Below are positions 1 through 9,096 of a stretch of 64,000 nt of DNA, one piece after another (the stretch's first letter is position 1; every line of letters begins with the position of its first letter). The stretch spans positions 434,001 through 498,000 of the forward strand of contig NZ_FWZU01000003.1 of NCBI RefSeq assembly GCF_900177375.1. Direction: 5' to 3'. Origin of the DNA: Desulfovibrio gilichinskyi. Lineage in GTDB: Bacteria > Desulfobacterota > Desulfovibrionia > Desulfovibrionales > Desulfovibrionaceae. The notes under the pieces were generated by a model, which did no database searches, was not told the DNA's origin, and saw only the letters and a program-made list of their open reading frames with translations. Position numbers and translations under genes: made by a program.

Positions 1-14
1 TGGAGGGTATATCA

Positions 15-66
15 GATAAAAACCATTTTTGATTTCGTTTAAATAAAATCAAAAATGGTTTTTATC
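15..66. terminator. Bidirectional terminator closing the dpp operon
   Basis: A perfect 21-bp inverted repeat (15-35 against 46-66, 10-nt loop) has A-rich and T-rich flanks, so it can act on both strands. It lies just past the stop of the leftward dpp operon and probably ends that transcript. Confidence 0.75.
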
Positions 67-109
67 CAAAGTATTATAAGCAGGTTTATAAACTATGTCG
101 ATTAGAATG

Positions 110-1123
110 TTAAATTCTTCCTTCTTCAAAGGCGTGACATGCAACTAATCCTTCCGCACCGACTTGAACGGCTTGCGGTATTTCTTCACGACAGCGGTCA
201 TTAGCATGAGGGCATCTGCCGTTAAAGACACAGCCTGTTGGTAGATTAATCGGGGTCGGGACATCACCGGAAAGGTGAATATGCTTTTTACGCTTTCCGC
301 CAAGGGTCGGTATTGCTGAGAGGAGAGCTTGCGTATACGGATGTTTCGGTGATGAAAAAAGTTCTTTTGCAGGTGCAAGTTCACATAAGCATCCTAGGTA
401 CATAACAGCAACTCTTGTACTGATATGTTCAACAACAGAAAGGTCATGGCTGATGAACAGGTAGGTCAGATTGCGTTCTTCCTGTGCGTCCATCAGCAGG
501 TTCAGAACCTGAGCCTGGATAGAAACATCAAGAGCCGCAATCGGTTCGTCTGCTACGATGAATTCAGGGTCTACAGCCAGTGCACGGGCAATGCTGATAC
601 GCTGCCTCTGACCGCCTGAGAACTCATGCGGATAGTTATTTGCCCATTCGGGGTCCATGCCTACACTTTTCATTACATTATGAAGGCGTTCTTTAGCCTC
701 CCCGCGGGAGATTCCTTTATTGTGAAAGTAGATCGGTTCTTCAATGATCTGGCGAACTCTCATGCGAGGATTAAGGGATGCATAAGGATCCTGAAAAACC
801 ATCTGCATTTTTTTGCGGAACGGCAGCATTTTCGATGAGGACAGCTTATCGATGCGCTGTCCGTCGTAATAAATTTCACCGCTGTTAGGAGGGTACAGTC
901 CCATAACGGTTCTTGCCAGTGTTGATTTACCGCAACCGGATTCACCTACCACGCTCAAGGTTTCGCCTTTTTTTATTGCAAAGCTGACGTTATTTACAGC
1001 CTGAACAATTGTGTGCTGGCGAGTGATGCGCCCTTTTTCTATTGATAACTGATCAAGCAATCCTCCGGAAATATCAAAGTGCTTAACCAGATTTTTTACT
1101 TCTACAAGGGAGTCGGTCTTCAT
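110..1123 (-). CDS. dppF: Peptide/nickel ABC transporter ATP-binding protein (DppF/OppF type)
   Basis: This is one of the two ATPase subunits of a peptide-family (PepT) importer and works at the inner face of the cytoplasmic membrane. Visible motifs are Walker A GESGCGKST (residues 60-68), the signature SGGQRQR and Walker B VADEP. The C-terminal oligopeptide extension has spaced cysteines (GCVFNGRCPHANDRC and a later CH), the pattern that holds an iron-sulfur cluster in some Dpp ATPases. Length 337 aa is normal. It is the last gene of the operon, 12 bp after dppD, followed by a terminator. The substrate (di-/oligopeptide or other) cannot be decided from the ATPase. Confidence 0.9.
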   Translation of the reverse strand: MKTDSLVEVKNLVKHFDISGGLLDQLSIEKGRITRQHTIVQAVNNVSFAIKKGETLSVVGESGCGKSTLARTVMGLYPPNSGEIYYDGQRIDKLSSSKMLPFRKKMQMVFQDPYASLNPRMRVRQIIEEPIYFHNKGISRGEAKERLHNVMKSVGMDPEWANNYPHEFSGGQRQRISIARALAVDPEFIVADEPIAALDVSIQAQVLNLLMDAQEERNLTYLFISHDLSVVEHISTRVAVMYLGCLCELAPAKELFSSPKHPYTQALLSAIPTLGGKRKKHIHLSGDVPTPINLPTGCVFNGRCPHANDRCREEIPQAVQVGAEGLVACHAFEEGRI

Positions 1124-1135
1124 GACGATTCTCTA

Positions 1136-2101
1136 TTATTTATCGGCATGGTGGCAGGCCACCAGAATACCGGATTTATTTTCAATAAGTTTAGGAATTT
1201 CTATTTTACAAATATCTGTACAGATTGAGCACCTTGAGTGGAACGGACAACCTGAAGGCATGTGCAGTAAAGAAGGCATGGCTCCGGGAATCTGAGTCAA
1301 TCTGTCGCCGGAACCTCCGCTCTGCGGCAGAGCCGCAATAAGTCCCTTAGTATAAGGATGAGCAGGATTTCCTGTAACCTGACTGGTGAGACCTGTTTCA
1401 ACAATACTTCCTGCATACATAACGGCAATTCTCTGCGTGACTTCTGAAACAACGGCAAGGTCATGAGTAATAAGGATGAGTGCCATATCATCAGACTGGC
1501 AAAGCTCAAGGAGCAGGTCCATTATCTCAGCCTGAATAGTAACATCAAGAGCTGTTGTAGGTTCATCCGCAATAATCAAAGACGGCTCAGTGAGCAGTGA
1601 AATTGCAATTACAATGCGCTGCCGCATTCCGCCGGAAAACTCATGCGGGTACTGGCTGAGCCTTTTGCGTGGAGATGGGATATAAACTTTTTTAAGTTTT
1701 TCAAGAGCAATCTCTTCAGCTTCTTTGTGGCTGACATCCATATGGGCCAGAACTGTCTCGATCATCTGGGTGCCGATGGTCAGAACCGGATTAAGGGTCA
1801 TCATCGGGTCCTGAAAAATCATTGAAATTCTGTTGCCGCGAATCTGACGCATCTCTTCGTCAGGAAGTTTAGCCAGATTTTTACCTTCAAACAGAATTGA
1901 GCCTTTTGAGATATGGCCAGGCTGTGAAATAAGATTAATGATTGAAAAACCGGTAACGGATTTTCCTGCTCCGGATTCTCCCACCAGCCCCAGTCTTTCG
2001 CCTTTATCCAGATTAAAACTCACATTGCGCACAGCCGTTAAAGAGCCTGCCCGCAAAGCGAAGTCTACGCTTAAGTCTTTTACTTCGAGTAGATGTTGCA
2101 T
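1136..2101 (-). CDS. dppD: Peptide/nickel ABC transporter ATP-binding protein (DppD/OppD type)
   Basis: Partner ATPase of the importer. It shows Walker A GESGAGKS near residue 40, signature SGGMRQR, Walker B IADEP, and a cysteine-containing oligopeptide C-terminal extension (GCPFHSRCSICTDIC). 321 aa is the family length. The start lies 3 bp after the dppC stop, so the two are probably translationally coupled. Together with DppF it should form the ATPase heterodimer that drives the two permeases. Confidence 0.9.
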   Translation of the reverse strand: MQHLLEVKDLSVDFALRAGSLTAVRNVSFNLDKGERLGLVGESGAGKSVTGFSIINLISQPGHISKGSILFEGKNLAKLPDEEMRQIRGNRISMIFQDPMMTLNPVLTIGTQMIETVLAHMDVSHKEAEEIALEKLKKVYIPSPRKRLSQYPHEFSGGMRQRIVIAISLLTEPSLIIADEPTTALDVTIQAEIMDLLLELCQSDDMALILITHDLAVVSEVTQRIAVMYAGSIVETGLTSQVTGNPAHPYTKGLIAALPQSGGSGDRLTQIPGAMPSLLHMPSGCPFHSRCSICTDICKIEIPKLIENKSGILVACHHADK

Positions 2102-2104
2102 GCT

Positions 2105-3031
2105 TTATCCCTTATACAGCTTCGGGTTCAGATAATCGCGCAGCCAGTCCCCAAGCAGGTTTATGACCAGAATCAGGACTACAAGTATTATTCCGGGGAA
2201 CATGGTAATCCACCATGATCCGCTGAAAATATACTCAAACCCGACATTAATCAGCGATCCGAGAGAGGGCTTTGTTGCAGGCATGCCCAGTCCTACGAAG
2301 GAAAGAGCTGCTTCACTCATGATAGCATTTGCAACCTGAATGGTGGAAATAACGAATACAGGTGAAAGGGTGTTAGGGAGAATATGTCTCCACATAATAC
2401 GTTTTTGGGAAAGGCCGATAACCTTCGCAGCTTCAACGTATTCTTTTTTCTTTTCAGCCAGCACGGAAGCCCTGACAGTTCGGGCATACTGAGGCCATTC
2501 CGCAAATCCGATAATCAGAATAAGGAGCGGTACAGCAATTTCTTCATACTGGGCTACGCCGAAAGCGGCCTGAAAGATTGCAGAAATAAAAATAGCTACC
2601 ATATAAGTTGAAAATGATAGCTGAATATCTGCAACACGCATTAAAATTGATTCTGTTTTCTTGCCCATGAATCCGGCAATAAGCCCGACCAGAATTCCAA
2701 GAAAAGCCTGGAGTGCAACTGCGCCGAAACCGATAATAAGCGAGACTCGCATGCCGTAAAGCATTGTGGAAAAAAGGTCTCTTCCCTGCCCATCCGTACC
2801 AAGCAGAAAAGCCGAATGTCCGCCGGCGAGCCATGCTGGCGGAATTTCCGCATTCATGATGTTTATGTTTGCGGAATCATATGGATTAAAGGGTGCAACA
2901 AGCGGAGCCGCAAAACCCAAAAATACGAGCACGACCAAAATACAGAAGCTTGTAATAGCAACGGGGTCGCGCAGGAAATCATGCAGAAAATATGATTCTT
3001 TGAATCTCTGCCAGCGAGATCTGGTTATCAT
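2105..3031 (-). CDS. dppC: Peptide ABC transporter permease (DppC type)
   Basis: Inner-membrane permease of the peptide importer, 308 aa, with an N-terminal membrane segment after a short cytoplasmic lead (residues about 25-47) and five further hydrophobic segments. The cytoplasmic EAA loop that docks the ATPase is visible as EAAKVIGLSQKRIMWRHILP near residue 200. Its start overlaps the dppB stop by 4 nt (ATGA type), showing coupled translation. Confidence 0.9.
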   Translation of the reverse strand: MITRSRWQRFKESYFLHDFLRDPVAITSFCILVVLVFLGFAAPLVAPFNPYDSANINIMNAEIPPAWLAGGHSAFLLGTDGQGRDLFSTMLYGMRVSLIIGFGAVALQAFLGILVGLIAGFMGKKTESILMRVADIQLSFSTYMVAIFISAIFQAAFGVAQYEEIAVPLLILIIGFAEWPQYARTVRASVLAEKKKEYVEAAKVIGLSQKRIMWRHILPNTLSPVFVISTIQVANAIMSEAALSFVGLGMPATKPSLGSLINVGFEYIFSGSWWITMFPGIILVVLILVINLLGDWLRDYLNPKLYKG

Positions 3032-4008
3032 TTTTGCCCCGTAATTCTGACTTGTGGATTGACCAGTCCGTAAATGACGTCAACCAGAGTGTTAACAATA
3101 ACGAATATAAATCCGACAACTACCAGATAGGCTACCATCAATGGAGCATCACCTCGTTCAACGGCTTCAATAAACATGAAACCCATGCCCTGCCACTGAA
3201 ATACAGTTTCAGTCAGGATGGTGAACGCAATCATTGTTCCAAGCTGTACACCGCCGACGGTGATGACCGGAAGCAGAGTGTTCTTGAAAGCGTGAACGAT
3301 CCACACGCGGCGAGGAGTAAGTCCTTTCGCCCATGCGTATTTGATGTAATCGTTCTGCAGAACTTCCATCATTTCAGAGCGGATGAGGCGAATAAACAGA
3401 GGGAGCATGATAGAGGACAAGGCGATTGACGGCATAATTAAATGCTTGAGACCGTCAAGAGTCAGAAGCCCTGTACGCCATCCGCCAAGGTTTATAGTTT
3501 CACCGCGTCCGTAAGAAGGGAGCCAGTGTAATTCAACCGAAAAAATGTAAATCATCAAAATCGCGGTCAGGAATACCGGGATAGAAACACCCAGAGTCGA
3601 ACCGCTCATGATAATTCGCGAGAGTATCGATCGCGGCTTGATGGCTGAATATATCCCGAGGGGGATAGAAAAAAGCACAATTATTATAGCAGAGCAGAAA
3701 ACAAGCTCTAAAGTCGCAGGGGCTTTTGTAAGAATGACATCCAGAGCAGATTTTTTATAGAAAAAGGATCTGCCTATGTCGCCATGGACCGCTCCTTTCA
3801 TAAATCTGCCGAATTGGACTAGGAAAGGATCATTAAGCCCGAGCTCATTTCTGAGTTTTGTACGTTCTGCAACCGAAACCGTAACTCCGGTAATTTCCCT
3901 GATCGGATCACCGAAGCTTTGCTTTATTGCAAAGCCGATGAAGCTGATAACCAGCATAACTATTATCGCCTGCGCGATTCGTCGAACTATAAAAGCAAAC
4001 ATAGGCAC
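3028..4008 (-). CDS. dppB: Peptide ABC transporter permease (DppB type)
   Basis: Second membrane subunit, 326 aa, with the DppB/OppB layout: an N-terminal membrane helix, a periplasmic loop containing GDIGRSFFY (typical of this family), then a helical bundle with the EAA-like loop YAWAKGLTPRRVWIVHAFKN. It forms the translocation path with DppC. It sits 63 bp downstream of the binding-protein gene, separated by a strong hairpin that may lower its expression relative to the binding protein. Confidence 0.9.
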   Translation of the reverse strand: MPMFAFIVRRIAQAIIVMLVISFIGFAIKQSFGDPIREITGVTVSVAERTKLRNELGLNDPFLVQFGRFMKGAVHGDIGRSFFYKKSALDVILTKAPATLELVFCSAIIIVLFSIPLGIYSAIKPRSILSRIIMSGSTLGVSIPVFLTAILMIYIFSVELHWLPSYGRGETINLGGWRTGLLTLDGLKHLIMPSIALSSIMLPLFIRLIRSEMMEVLQNDYIKYAWAKGLTPRRVWIVHAFKNTLLPVITVGGVQLGTMIAFTILTETVFQWQGMGFMFIEAVERGDAPLMVAYLVVVGFIFVIVNTLVDVIYGLVNPQVRITGQK

Positions 4009-4019
4009 TTCATTTCAAA

Positions 4020-4044
4020 GGGGAACTCCATTACGGGGTTCCCC
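4020..4044 (-). promoter_or_regulatory. Intercistronic hairpin between dppA and dppB
   Basis: GGGGAACTCC pairs with GGGGTTCCCC around a 5-nt loop (one G-T pair). No T-run follows on the minus strand, so it is not a classic terminator. Such hairpins after binding-protein genes often protect the 3' end of the upstream message and give more binding protein than permease. That role is inferred. Confidence 0.5.
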
Positions 4045-4071
4045 TCTGTTTCTAGTATAGGTTATGGTAGG

Positions 4072-5679
4072 CTATTTAATAACAAGGTCGCCGAAGTAAG
4101 GGAAGTTCTGAATATTCACGATTTCTTCAGTGTTCATATTGTTCTTGCTGGCCCATGAAAGGTTCTGCCAGTGAAGAGGTACGAATGCTGCGTCGTCGTA
4201 AAGGATCTTTTCAGTCTTCTGAAGGATAGCTTTACGTTTTGCAAGGTCGGTTTCAGTCTGGCTTTCAAGGGTCAGAGCATCAACTTCAGGGTTGCAGTAG
4301 TTACCGCTGTTGTACTGGCCGTAACCTGTTTTGGTATTCGGGCACATAAGCAGGAATTCTGTGTAGTTTGCAGAATCTTCTGTGTCTGCATGCCAACCGA
4401 TCATTTCAATATCAGCAACCTGTGCGTCAAACTGATCCCAGTACTGTGCTTTAGGCATAGTCTTGAGGTTAACTTTGATACCGATTTTGCCGAGCATGGA
4501 AACAAAAGCTTCACATATTTTTTCGTCGTTAACATAGCGGTTGTTAGGTGCAATCATAGTACATTCAAAACCGTCAGCGTAACCGGCTTCTTTCATAAGC
4601 TTTTTAGCTTTTTCGAGGTCGTAACGAGGAGTCAGTTCAGGATTGTAACCTGCATATCCTTTTGGACCCTGCTGACATGCAACTGTTGCAAAACCTTTCA
4701 TTACTTTTTCTACGATACCGGTATTGTCTGTTGCGTAACAGATAGCCTGACGTACTTTAAGATTTCTAAACGGTTCGAAACGTTTCTGATTAAGCTGGAA
4801 GGTGATGACACGTGAACCTGACATGGTTACAAGATGAAGGCCTTCTGTCTTGCCGATGCGATCCAGATCCTGGGGGGGGACGGGCATGATGAAATCAACA
4901 TCTCCGGAGAGAAGCGCTGCCACGCGTGTAGCATCGTTCTTGATTGGAGTAAGAATGATGGTGTCAACATTACCGGTGTTTTTGTCCCAGTACTGAGGGA
5001 AAGCTTTGAAAACGACACGGACACCCTGTTCGCGTTCAGCTACAATATATTTACCTGTTCCGGATTCGTGTGTGTTTGCAAAAGAGGGTCCGGTTTTTAC
5101 GATAGCATCTTTAGGCTGTCCGCTCTCGTCATTACCTGCATAGAATTTTTTATCCATGGGGCAGATATAAGTGGCCATGTTCAGTAGCAATCCGTAAGGC
5201 TTCTTAGTAACGAGATCTACAGTATGATCGTCAACTGCAACGGCCTGTCCGAAAGGTTCAAAGAGTCCTTTGAAGTCAGGGCTTTTTTGGAGGCGGTCGA
5301 GTGACCATACAACGTCTTCAGCTGTAAAGGGGTTTCCGCTGTGGAATTTTACATCTTTACGAAGGTGGAAACGCATGGTTGTAGGATTAATCTGCTCCCA
5401 TGATTCTGCGAGGCGAGGTTCAAATGAACCGTCTTTTTTCCAGCGTAGGAGTGGATCAAAAACCATGTGTGCGTACTGCATCATCCCACCGGAAAGCTGG
5501 ACCTGAGGGTCGAGAGATACCGGGTCGGCATCCATAGCAAGTTTAAGAGTTTTTCCGCCGGTTGCGCTTTCAGCGGTTTCCTGTTTAGCCTTGGTTTCTT
5601 CTTTCTTTTCTGAGCTACAGCCGATAAGGCCGAGAGCCAGAACGGCGACAATCACCAGAAATACTAATGAACGTTTCAT
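4072..5679 (-). CDS. dppA: Extracellular solute-binding lipoprotein, family 5 (DppA/OppA type)
   Basis: Substrate-binding protein of the importer, anchored outside the inner membrane. The chosen ATG at 5679 follows AAGGAG by about 8 nt; a GTG two codons upstream is less likely. The protein is 535 aa with a lipoprotein signal peptide: charged start, hydrophobic stretch, lipobox LIGC with Cys21. The mature part has the SBP_bac_5 pattern (LDPQVQLSGG, WEQINPTTMRFHLRKDVKFHSG, FTAEDVVWSLDR). It is the first gene of the five-gene operon. Oligopeptide or dipeptide uptake is likely, but heme, nickel and other ligands are known in this family. Confidence 0.88.
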   Translation of the reverse strand: MKRSLVFLVIVAVLALGLIGCSSEKKEETKAKQETAESATGGKTLKLAMDADPVSLDPQVQLSGGMMQYAHMVFDPLLRWKKDGSFEPRLAESWEQINPTTMRFHLRKDVKFHSGNPFTAEDVVWSLDRLQKSPDFKGLFEPFGQAVAVDDHTVDLVTKKPYGLLLNMATYICPMDKKFYAGNDESGQPKDAIVKTGPSFANTHESGTGKYIVAEREQGVRVVFKAFPQYWDKNTGNVDTIILTPIKNDATRVAALLSGDVDFIMPVPPQDLDRIGKTEGLHLVTMSGSRVITFQLNQKRFEPFRNLKVRQAICYATDNTGIVEKVMKGFATVACQQGPKGYAGYNPELTPRYDLEKAKKLMKEAGYADGFECTMIAPNNRYVNDEKICEAFVSMLGKIGIKVNLKTMPKAQYWDQFDAQVADIEMIGWHADTEDSANYTEFLLMCPNTKTGYGQYNSGNYCNPEVDALTLESQTETDLAKRKAILQKTEKILYDDAAFVPLHWQNLSWASKNNMNTEEIVNIQNFPYFGDLVIK

Positions 5680-5877
5680 CCCCACACTCCTTGATAATTA
5701 AAAAACGGTAATAAAAACAGGTAGACCTTTTACAAATGACGCTCGAAAAAGGTTACATCAAAACATTAAGATATTGCAAAAAAATGTAAACTGTACGGCT
5801 TCCCCTTGCCGTAAGTGCTCTATAGTATTACGCTCGAATTAATTTTTTCTCAAATCTTTAACATCTTGAAATTACTT

Positions 5878-6378
5878 ATGAAAAATAATTTATTCGAGAA
5901 TAGTTTTAAATTTGCCAATAAAAGTCAATGTTTGTTGCAATTTAGAGCTAAGAACAGGGCTGTATTTTTTTCAATATTAGTCCTGATTCTTGTAACTGCA
6001 GGTGGTTGCGCATCCATTAATCCATTTGCCTCTTCTGTTCCGGAGTATGATCTTGATGGAATGCATGAACTGTCATTGATTATGAAGCCTGGCGACTCCG
6101 TTCTCTTTGAAATGAGAAATCCCGGCTCAGGCGGGTATCTGTTTGACGGGGTTACGTTTGACCCTAAACTGGTCAAGCTTGAGAAATTTAAAATAGTAAA
6201 GCCTGATTCCGGCATGATGGGTGATTTCGGACGCTGGCGGTTTAAGTTTAATGTTTTGGCGATAGGAGAAGTTCCGATCGTTATAAATATTAAAAGGGCA
6301 AATGATACACAGCGTGATGCTTATAAAATTGTAAAGATAAATATTACAAAAGACGGTGAGCCGTTTTTAAAATGGTAG
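5878..6378 (+). CDS. Predicted lipoprotein with chagasin-like (I42) inhibitor domain
   Basis: About 166 aa from the ATG at 5878; there is no good ribosome site, and a start near 5932 would give a more usual signal peptide. A hydrophobic stretch ends in the lipobox TAGGC. The mature domain resembles chagasin cysteine-protease inhibitors (MEROPS I42): GDSVLFEM, then NPGSGGY where the family has NPTTGY, then GRWRFKF and a C-terminal beta strand. The usual RPW loop is replaced by KRAND. The assignment comes from motif order only. It is monocistronic, divergent from dppA, and ends in a strong bidirectional terminator. Confidence 0.6.
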   Translation: MKNNLFENSFKFANKSQCLLQFRAKNRAVFFSILVLILVTAGGCASINPFASSVPEYDLDGMHELSLIMKPGDSVLFEMRNPGSGGYLFDGVTFDPKLVKLEKFKIVKPDSGMMGDFGRWRFKFNVLAIGEVPIVINIKRANDTQRDAYKIVKINITKDGEPFLKW

Positions 6379-6395
6379 CTGATTTTTTCTCAAAT

Positions 6396-6435
6396 AAAAA
6401 GGGTGCATTTCATAATATGAAATGCACCCTTTTTT
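6396..6435. terminator. Bidirectional terminator between convergent genes
   Basis: GGGTGCATTTCAT (6401-6413) pairs with ATGAAATGCACCC (6417-6429), with A-run before and T-run after. It serves the lipoprotein gene on the plus strand and the radical SAM gene on the minus strand. Confidence 0.85.
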
Positions 6436-6453
6436 GATATTATCGGTTGTCAG

Positions 6454-8967
6454 CTAGAATCGTTGATCGGTTTTTATTAATGAGTAGTCCAGTAATGTTG
6501 TTTCCGGACAAATCGCTGCAATAATTTTGGTCGGGCTGATGTAAAGGTCAGTCCAGTCAAAAGTCATTTTTATTGTATTATGCCCTAGATCTTCGTAACT
6601 GCTTAGACATGCTCTGGCATTTTTCTCTTTAAATCCCTTTTTTACCTTGTGCTGAATGAGATATTCTTCAGACTCAAGATATTCACGCCATTTTGCAACT
6701 CTCTGGGCGGTTTTTTCATCATCACCTCTGAAAGAGATGATAAAATCTTCAACTTGAGGCTGCTCCTGTTTGTGAGAAAGAGAAAGCGTGTCCGCTTTAA
6801 TTATGACAATGCCGATGGGCATTTGCTTGTTTAGCTCTTTAACCAGTTCGCTCTCGTGAATTTCTGTACGGAACATTATGTTCATCCATTCAGCCTGACT
6901 TTCCACTGCGACAGGAAGTGCCCGTCCGAAGGAAATCCGCGGCATCGGGTGGAATCCTTGAGAGAAAGTAAGCGGAAGTTTGGCTCTGCGTATTGCCCGT
7001 TCAAAAACAGGTTGCAAATCGAGCTGGCTCAAATAAGCAGTTGTTCCGATTTTCGTATACCATACTCTGAAATGACTTCCTTTGAGTCCGAGGTCCGGTT
7101 TTTCTTTAGGAATATACGGAGGAATATCCTCATTAGCCTGATCTCTTTGAGTGAAGACCATTTTATGGCGTATGTCTTTTACTGCAGCCTGTTTGGTTAA
7201 CAGAGATTTGCGTCCGTCAAATTCGCAGATTCCGCAATTACGGCATTCTTCGTAACGGCAGTCTTGGGTGATTTTTCCTTTAAAACCGCGTTCTCTTTCG
7301 GTGAGCAGGAATTTTTTGCTCACACCGCTGGAAATATGATCCCAGGGGAGTCTGCTTTCAACAGGACGTTCTGCAAGAAATTCTTCGGGAGTGAGACCTT
7401 CTTCTTTCATCGCTTCAAGGTAAGGATCTAAATTCAAATGATCTTTCCAGCTTGAAAAAAGAGCACCGCGTTCGTACGCCTTTTGAATAACAGGTCCGAG
7501 ACGGCGGTCACCGCGTGAGAAAATGCCTTCAAGGAAGCTCATGCGCGGAATGTGGAATTTAAGTTTAATTCTTTTATATTTGCTGAATTTAGAGCGCAGA
7601 TAGTCAAGCCGCTCATTAATTTCAGCCAGTGAAATCTGCTGCTCCCACTGAAACGGAGTGTGCGGTTTCGGCACAAACGGAGAAATTGCCGCTGTTATCT
7701 GCATGAGTTTAACGTGCGGGCCTGCAATATCGCGGACTTTGAGGCAAAGATCCAACATTGCATCAAGGTCTTCGAAGGTTTCTGTGGGCAGTCCGATCAT
7801 GAAATAAAGTTTGATGCTCTGCCATCCGTTCTCGAAGAGCATTAACGAATGATCGAGTAAACCCTGTTCCGTGATTCCTTTGTTGATGACATCACGTAAA
7901 CGCTGGCTTCCCGCTTCCGGCGCAAGGGTTGCGCCTGTGCGTCTGATGGTTGCAATGCGTTCCATGATAGGCTGTGAAAGTGAGCCTACACGCAGAGAAG
8001 GAAGTGAAATTGAAATTTGTTCGGCTGCGCAGTGGTCGAAACTTTTTGCAAACAAAGTATCAAGAGCAGAGTAGTCGCCAGTACTTAGTGAAAGCAAAGA
8101 GGTTTCTTCGTACCCAGTTTCATCTAGCCCCTGCATCATTGTATTGTTTAAAACCTCAGGTGTACGCTCTCTTACCGGACGATAGATAATCCCTGCCTGA
8201 CAGAATCTGCAACCTCTTGTGCAACCTCTGGCAATTTCAAGAGTCAGTCTGTCGTGAATGGCGTTACCGTATGGAAGAACCTGATCTTTCGGGAAATCAA
8301 TGGGATTAAGATCGTCTACAATAGCTTTTTCAACCATGAAATCACCGGGGTTTTCCGGATCGAAAAAGGATGGGATATAAATACCGGGGAGTTTGGACAG
8401 CGCTGTCAGCTTGTCCGCTCTGGAAAGACCTTTTTCTTTACAGTCCGCAATAGTTTCAAGAACGGATATAATGGATTCTTCACCGTCTCCGATCATCATT
8501 ACGTCAAGAAAATCAGCCATCGGTTCAGCGTTGAAACAGGCCCCGCCGCCGGCAATGATGAGCGGGCAGTCTTCTGCTCTGTCAGCTGATTTAAGCGGTA
8601 TTCCTGCGAGATCCAGCATATAAAGTACATTTGTATAGCATAACTCATGCGTAAGACTTACACCGACCGCGTCAATCTCTTTGAGCGGCGTGTCGCTTTC
8701 CATGGTGCATAGCAATTCGCCATGTTCGCGCATTATTCCAGCTGTTTCTTCGCATGGCACGTAAGCACGTTCAGCGTAGAACTCAGGAATTTTGTTCACA
8801 ATTTCATAAAGAATTTTCTGACCGAGATATGACATTCCGATTTCATACAGGTCTGGAAATCCCAAAGCTATATGAGCTTTAACCGTGGTCAGGTCCTTGT
8901 GAACGGTGCCCCATTCAGAGCCGAGGTAACGGGTGGGGCGTGTAAGGAGGGGGAGTAGCTTTTTCAA
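6454..8967 (-). CDS. TIGR03960-type B12-binding-like radical SAM protein fused to a DUF2344 domain
   Basis: An 837-aa protein. Residues about 1-200 resemble the B12-binding-like region. The radical SAM core has the cluster motif CTRGCRFCQAG (CxxxCxxC). After a second cysteine patch (CRYEECRNCGIC), the last 200 residues match the TIGR03936/DUF2344 domain (VWYTKIGTTAYLSQLDLQ, LPLTFSQGFHPMPRISFG). This fusion is widespread in Desulfobacterota and is often near ribonuclease E/G genes. Its substrate is not established to my knowledge; tRNA or rRNA modification is a guess. It is transcribed alone here. Confidence 0.88.
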   Translation of the reverse strand: MKKLLPLLTRPTRYLGSEWGTVHKDLTTVKAHIALGFPDLYEIGMSYLGQKILYEIVNKIPEFYAERAYVPCEETAGIMREHGELLCTMESDTPLKEIDAVGVSLTHELCYTNVLYMLDLAGIPLKSADRAEDCPLIIAGGGACFNAEPMADFLDVMMIGDGEESIISVLETIADCKEKGLSRADKLTALSKLPGIYIPSFFDPENPGDFMVEKAIVDDLNPIDFPKDQVLPYGNAIHDRLTLEIARGCTRGCRFCQAGIIYRPVRERTPEVLNNTMMQGLDETGYEETSLLSLSTGDYSALDTLFAKSFDHCAAEQISISLPSLRVGSLSQPIMERIATIRRTGATLAPEAGSQRLRDVINKGITEQGLLDHSLMLFENGWQSIKLYFMIGLPTETFEDLDAMLDLCLKVRDIAGPHVKLMQITAAISPFVPKPHTPFQWEQQISLAEINERLDYLRSKFSKYKRIKLKFHIPRMSFLEGIFSRGDRRLGPVIQKAYERGALFSSWKDHLNLDPYLEAMKEEGLTPEEFLAERPVESRLPWDHISSGVSKKFLLTERERGFKGKITQDCRYEECRNCGICEFDGRKSLLTKQAAVKDIRHKMVFTQRDQANEDIPPYIPKEKPDLGLKGSHFRVWYTKIGTTAYLSQLDLQPVFERAIRRAKLPLTFSQGFHPMPRISFGRALPVAVESQAEWMNIMFRTEIHESELVKELNKQMPIGIVIIKADTLSLSHKQEQPQVEDFIISFRGDDEKTAQRVAKWREYLESEEYLIQHKVKKGFKEKNARACLSSYEDLGHNTIKMTFDWTDLYISPTKIIAAICPETTLLDYSLIKTDQRF

Positions 8968-9062
8968 ATGTATTGCCTGTAAAAAAAGATTTATGCGCGA
9001 CGTTGCGTAAAAGGGCGCGTTTAATAAAATACCATAGTATTTATATCGCGGGAAGTTTAAAG

Positions 9063-9087
9063 CGGGGAGCTTAGTAAAAACTCCCCG
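9063..9087 (-). terminator. Probable terminator after the Sm-like gene
   Basis: CGGGGAG (9063-9069) pairs with CTCCCCG (9081-9087) just downstream of the minus-strand gene that ends at 9097. The T-run on the minus strand is short (GCTTT), so efficiency is uncertain. Confidence 0.5.
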
Positions 9088-9096
9088 TCAGAATTG

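Noticed and set aside
4171-4815. 214-residue plus-strand frame inside dppA
   Set aside because: Cys- and Phe-rich antisense shadow of the binding-protein gene, with no ribosome site.
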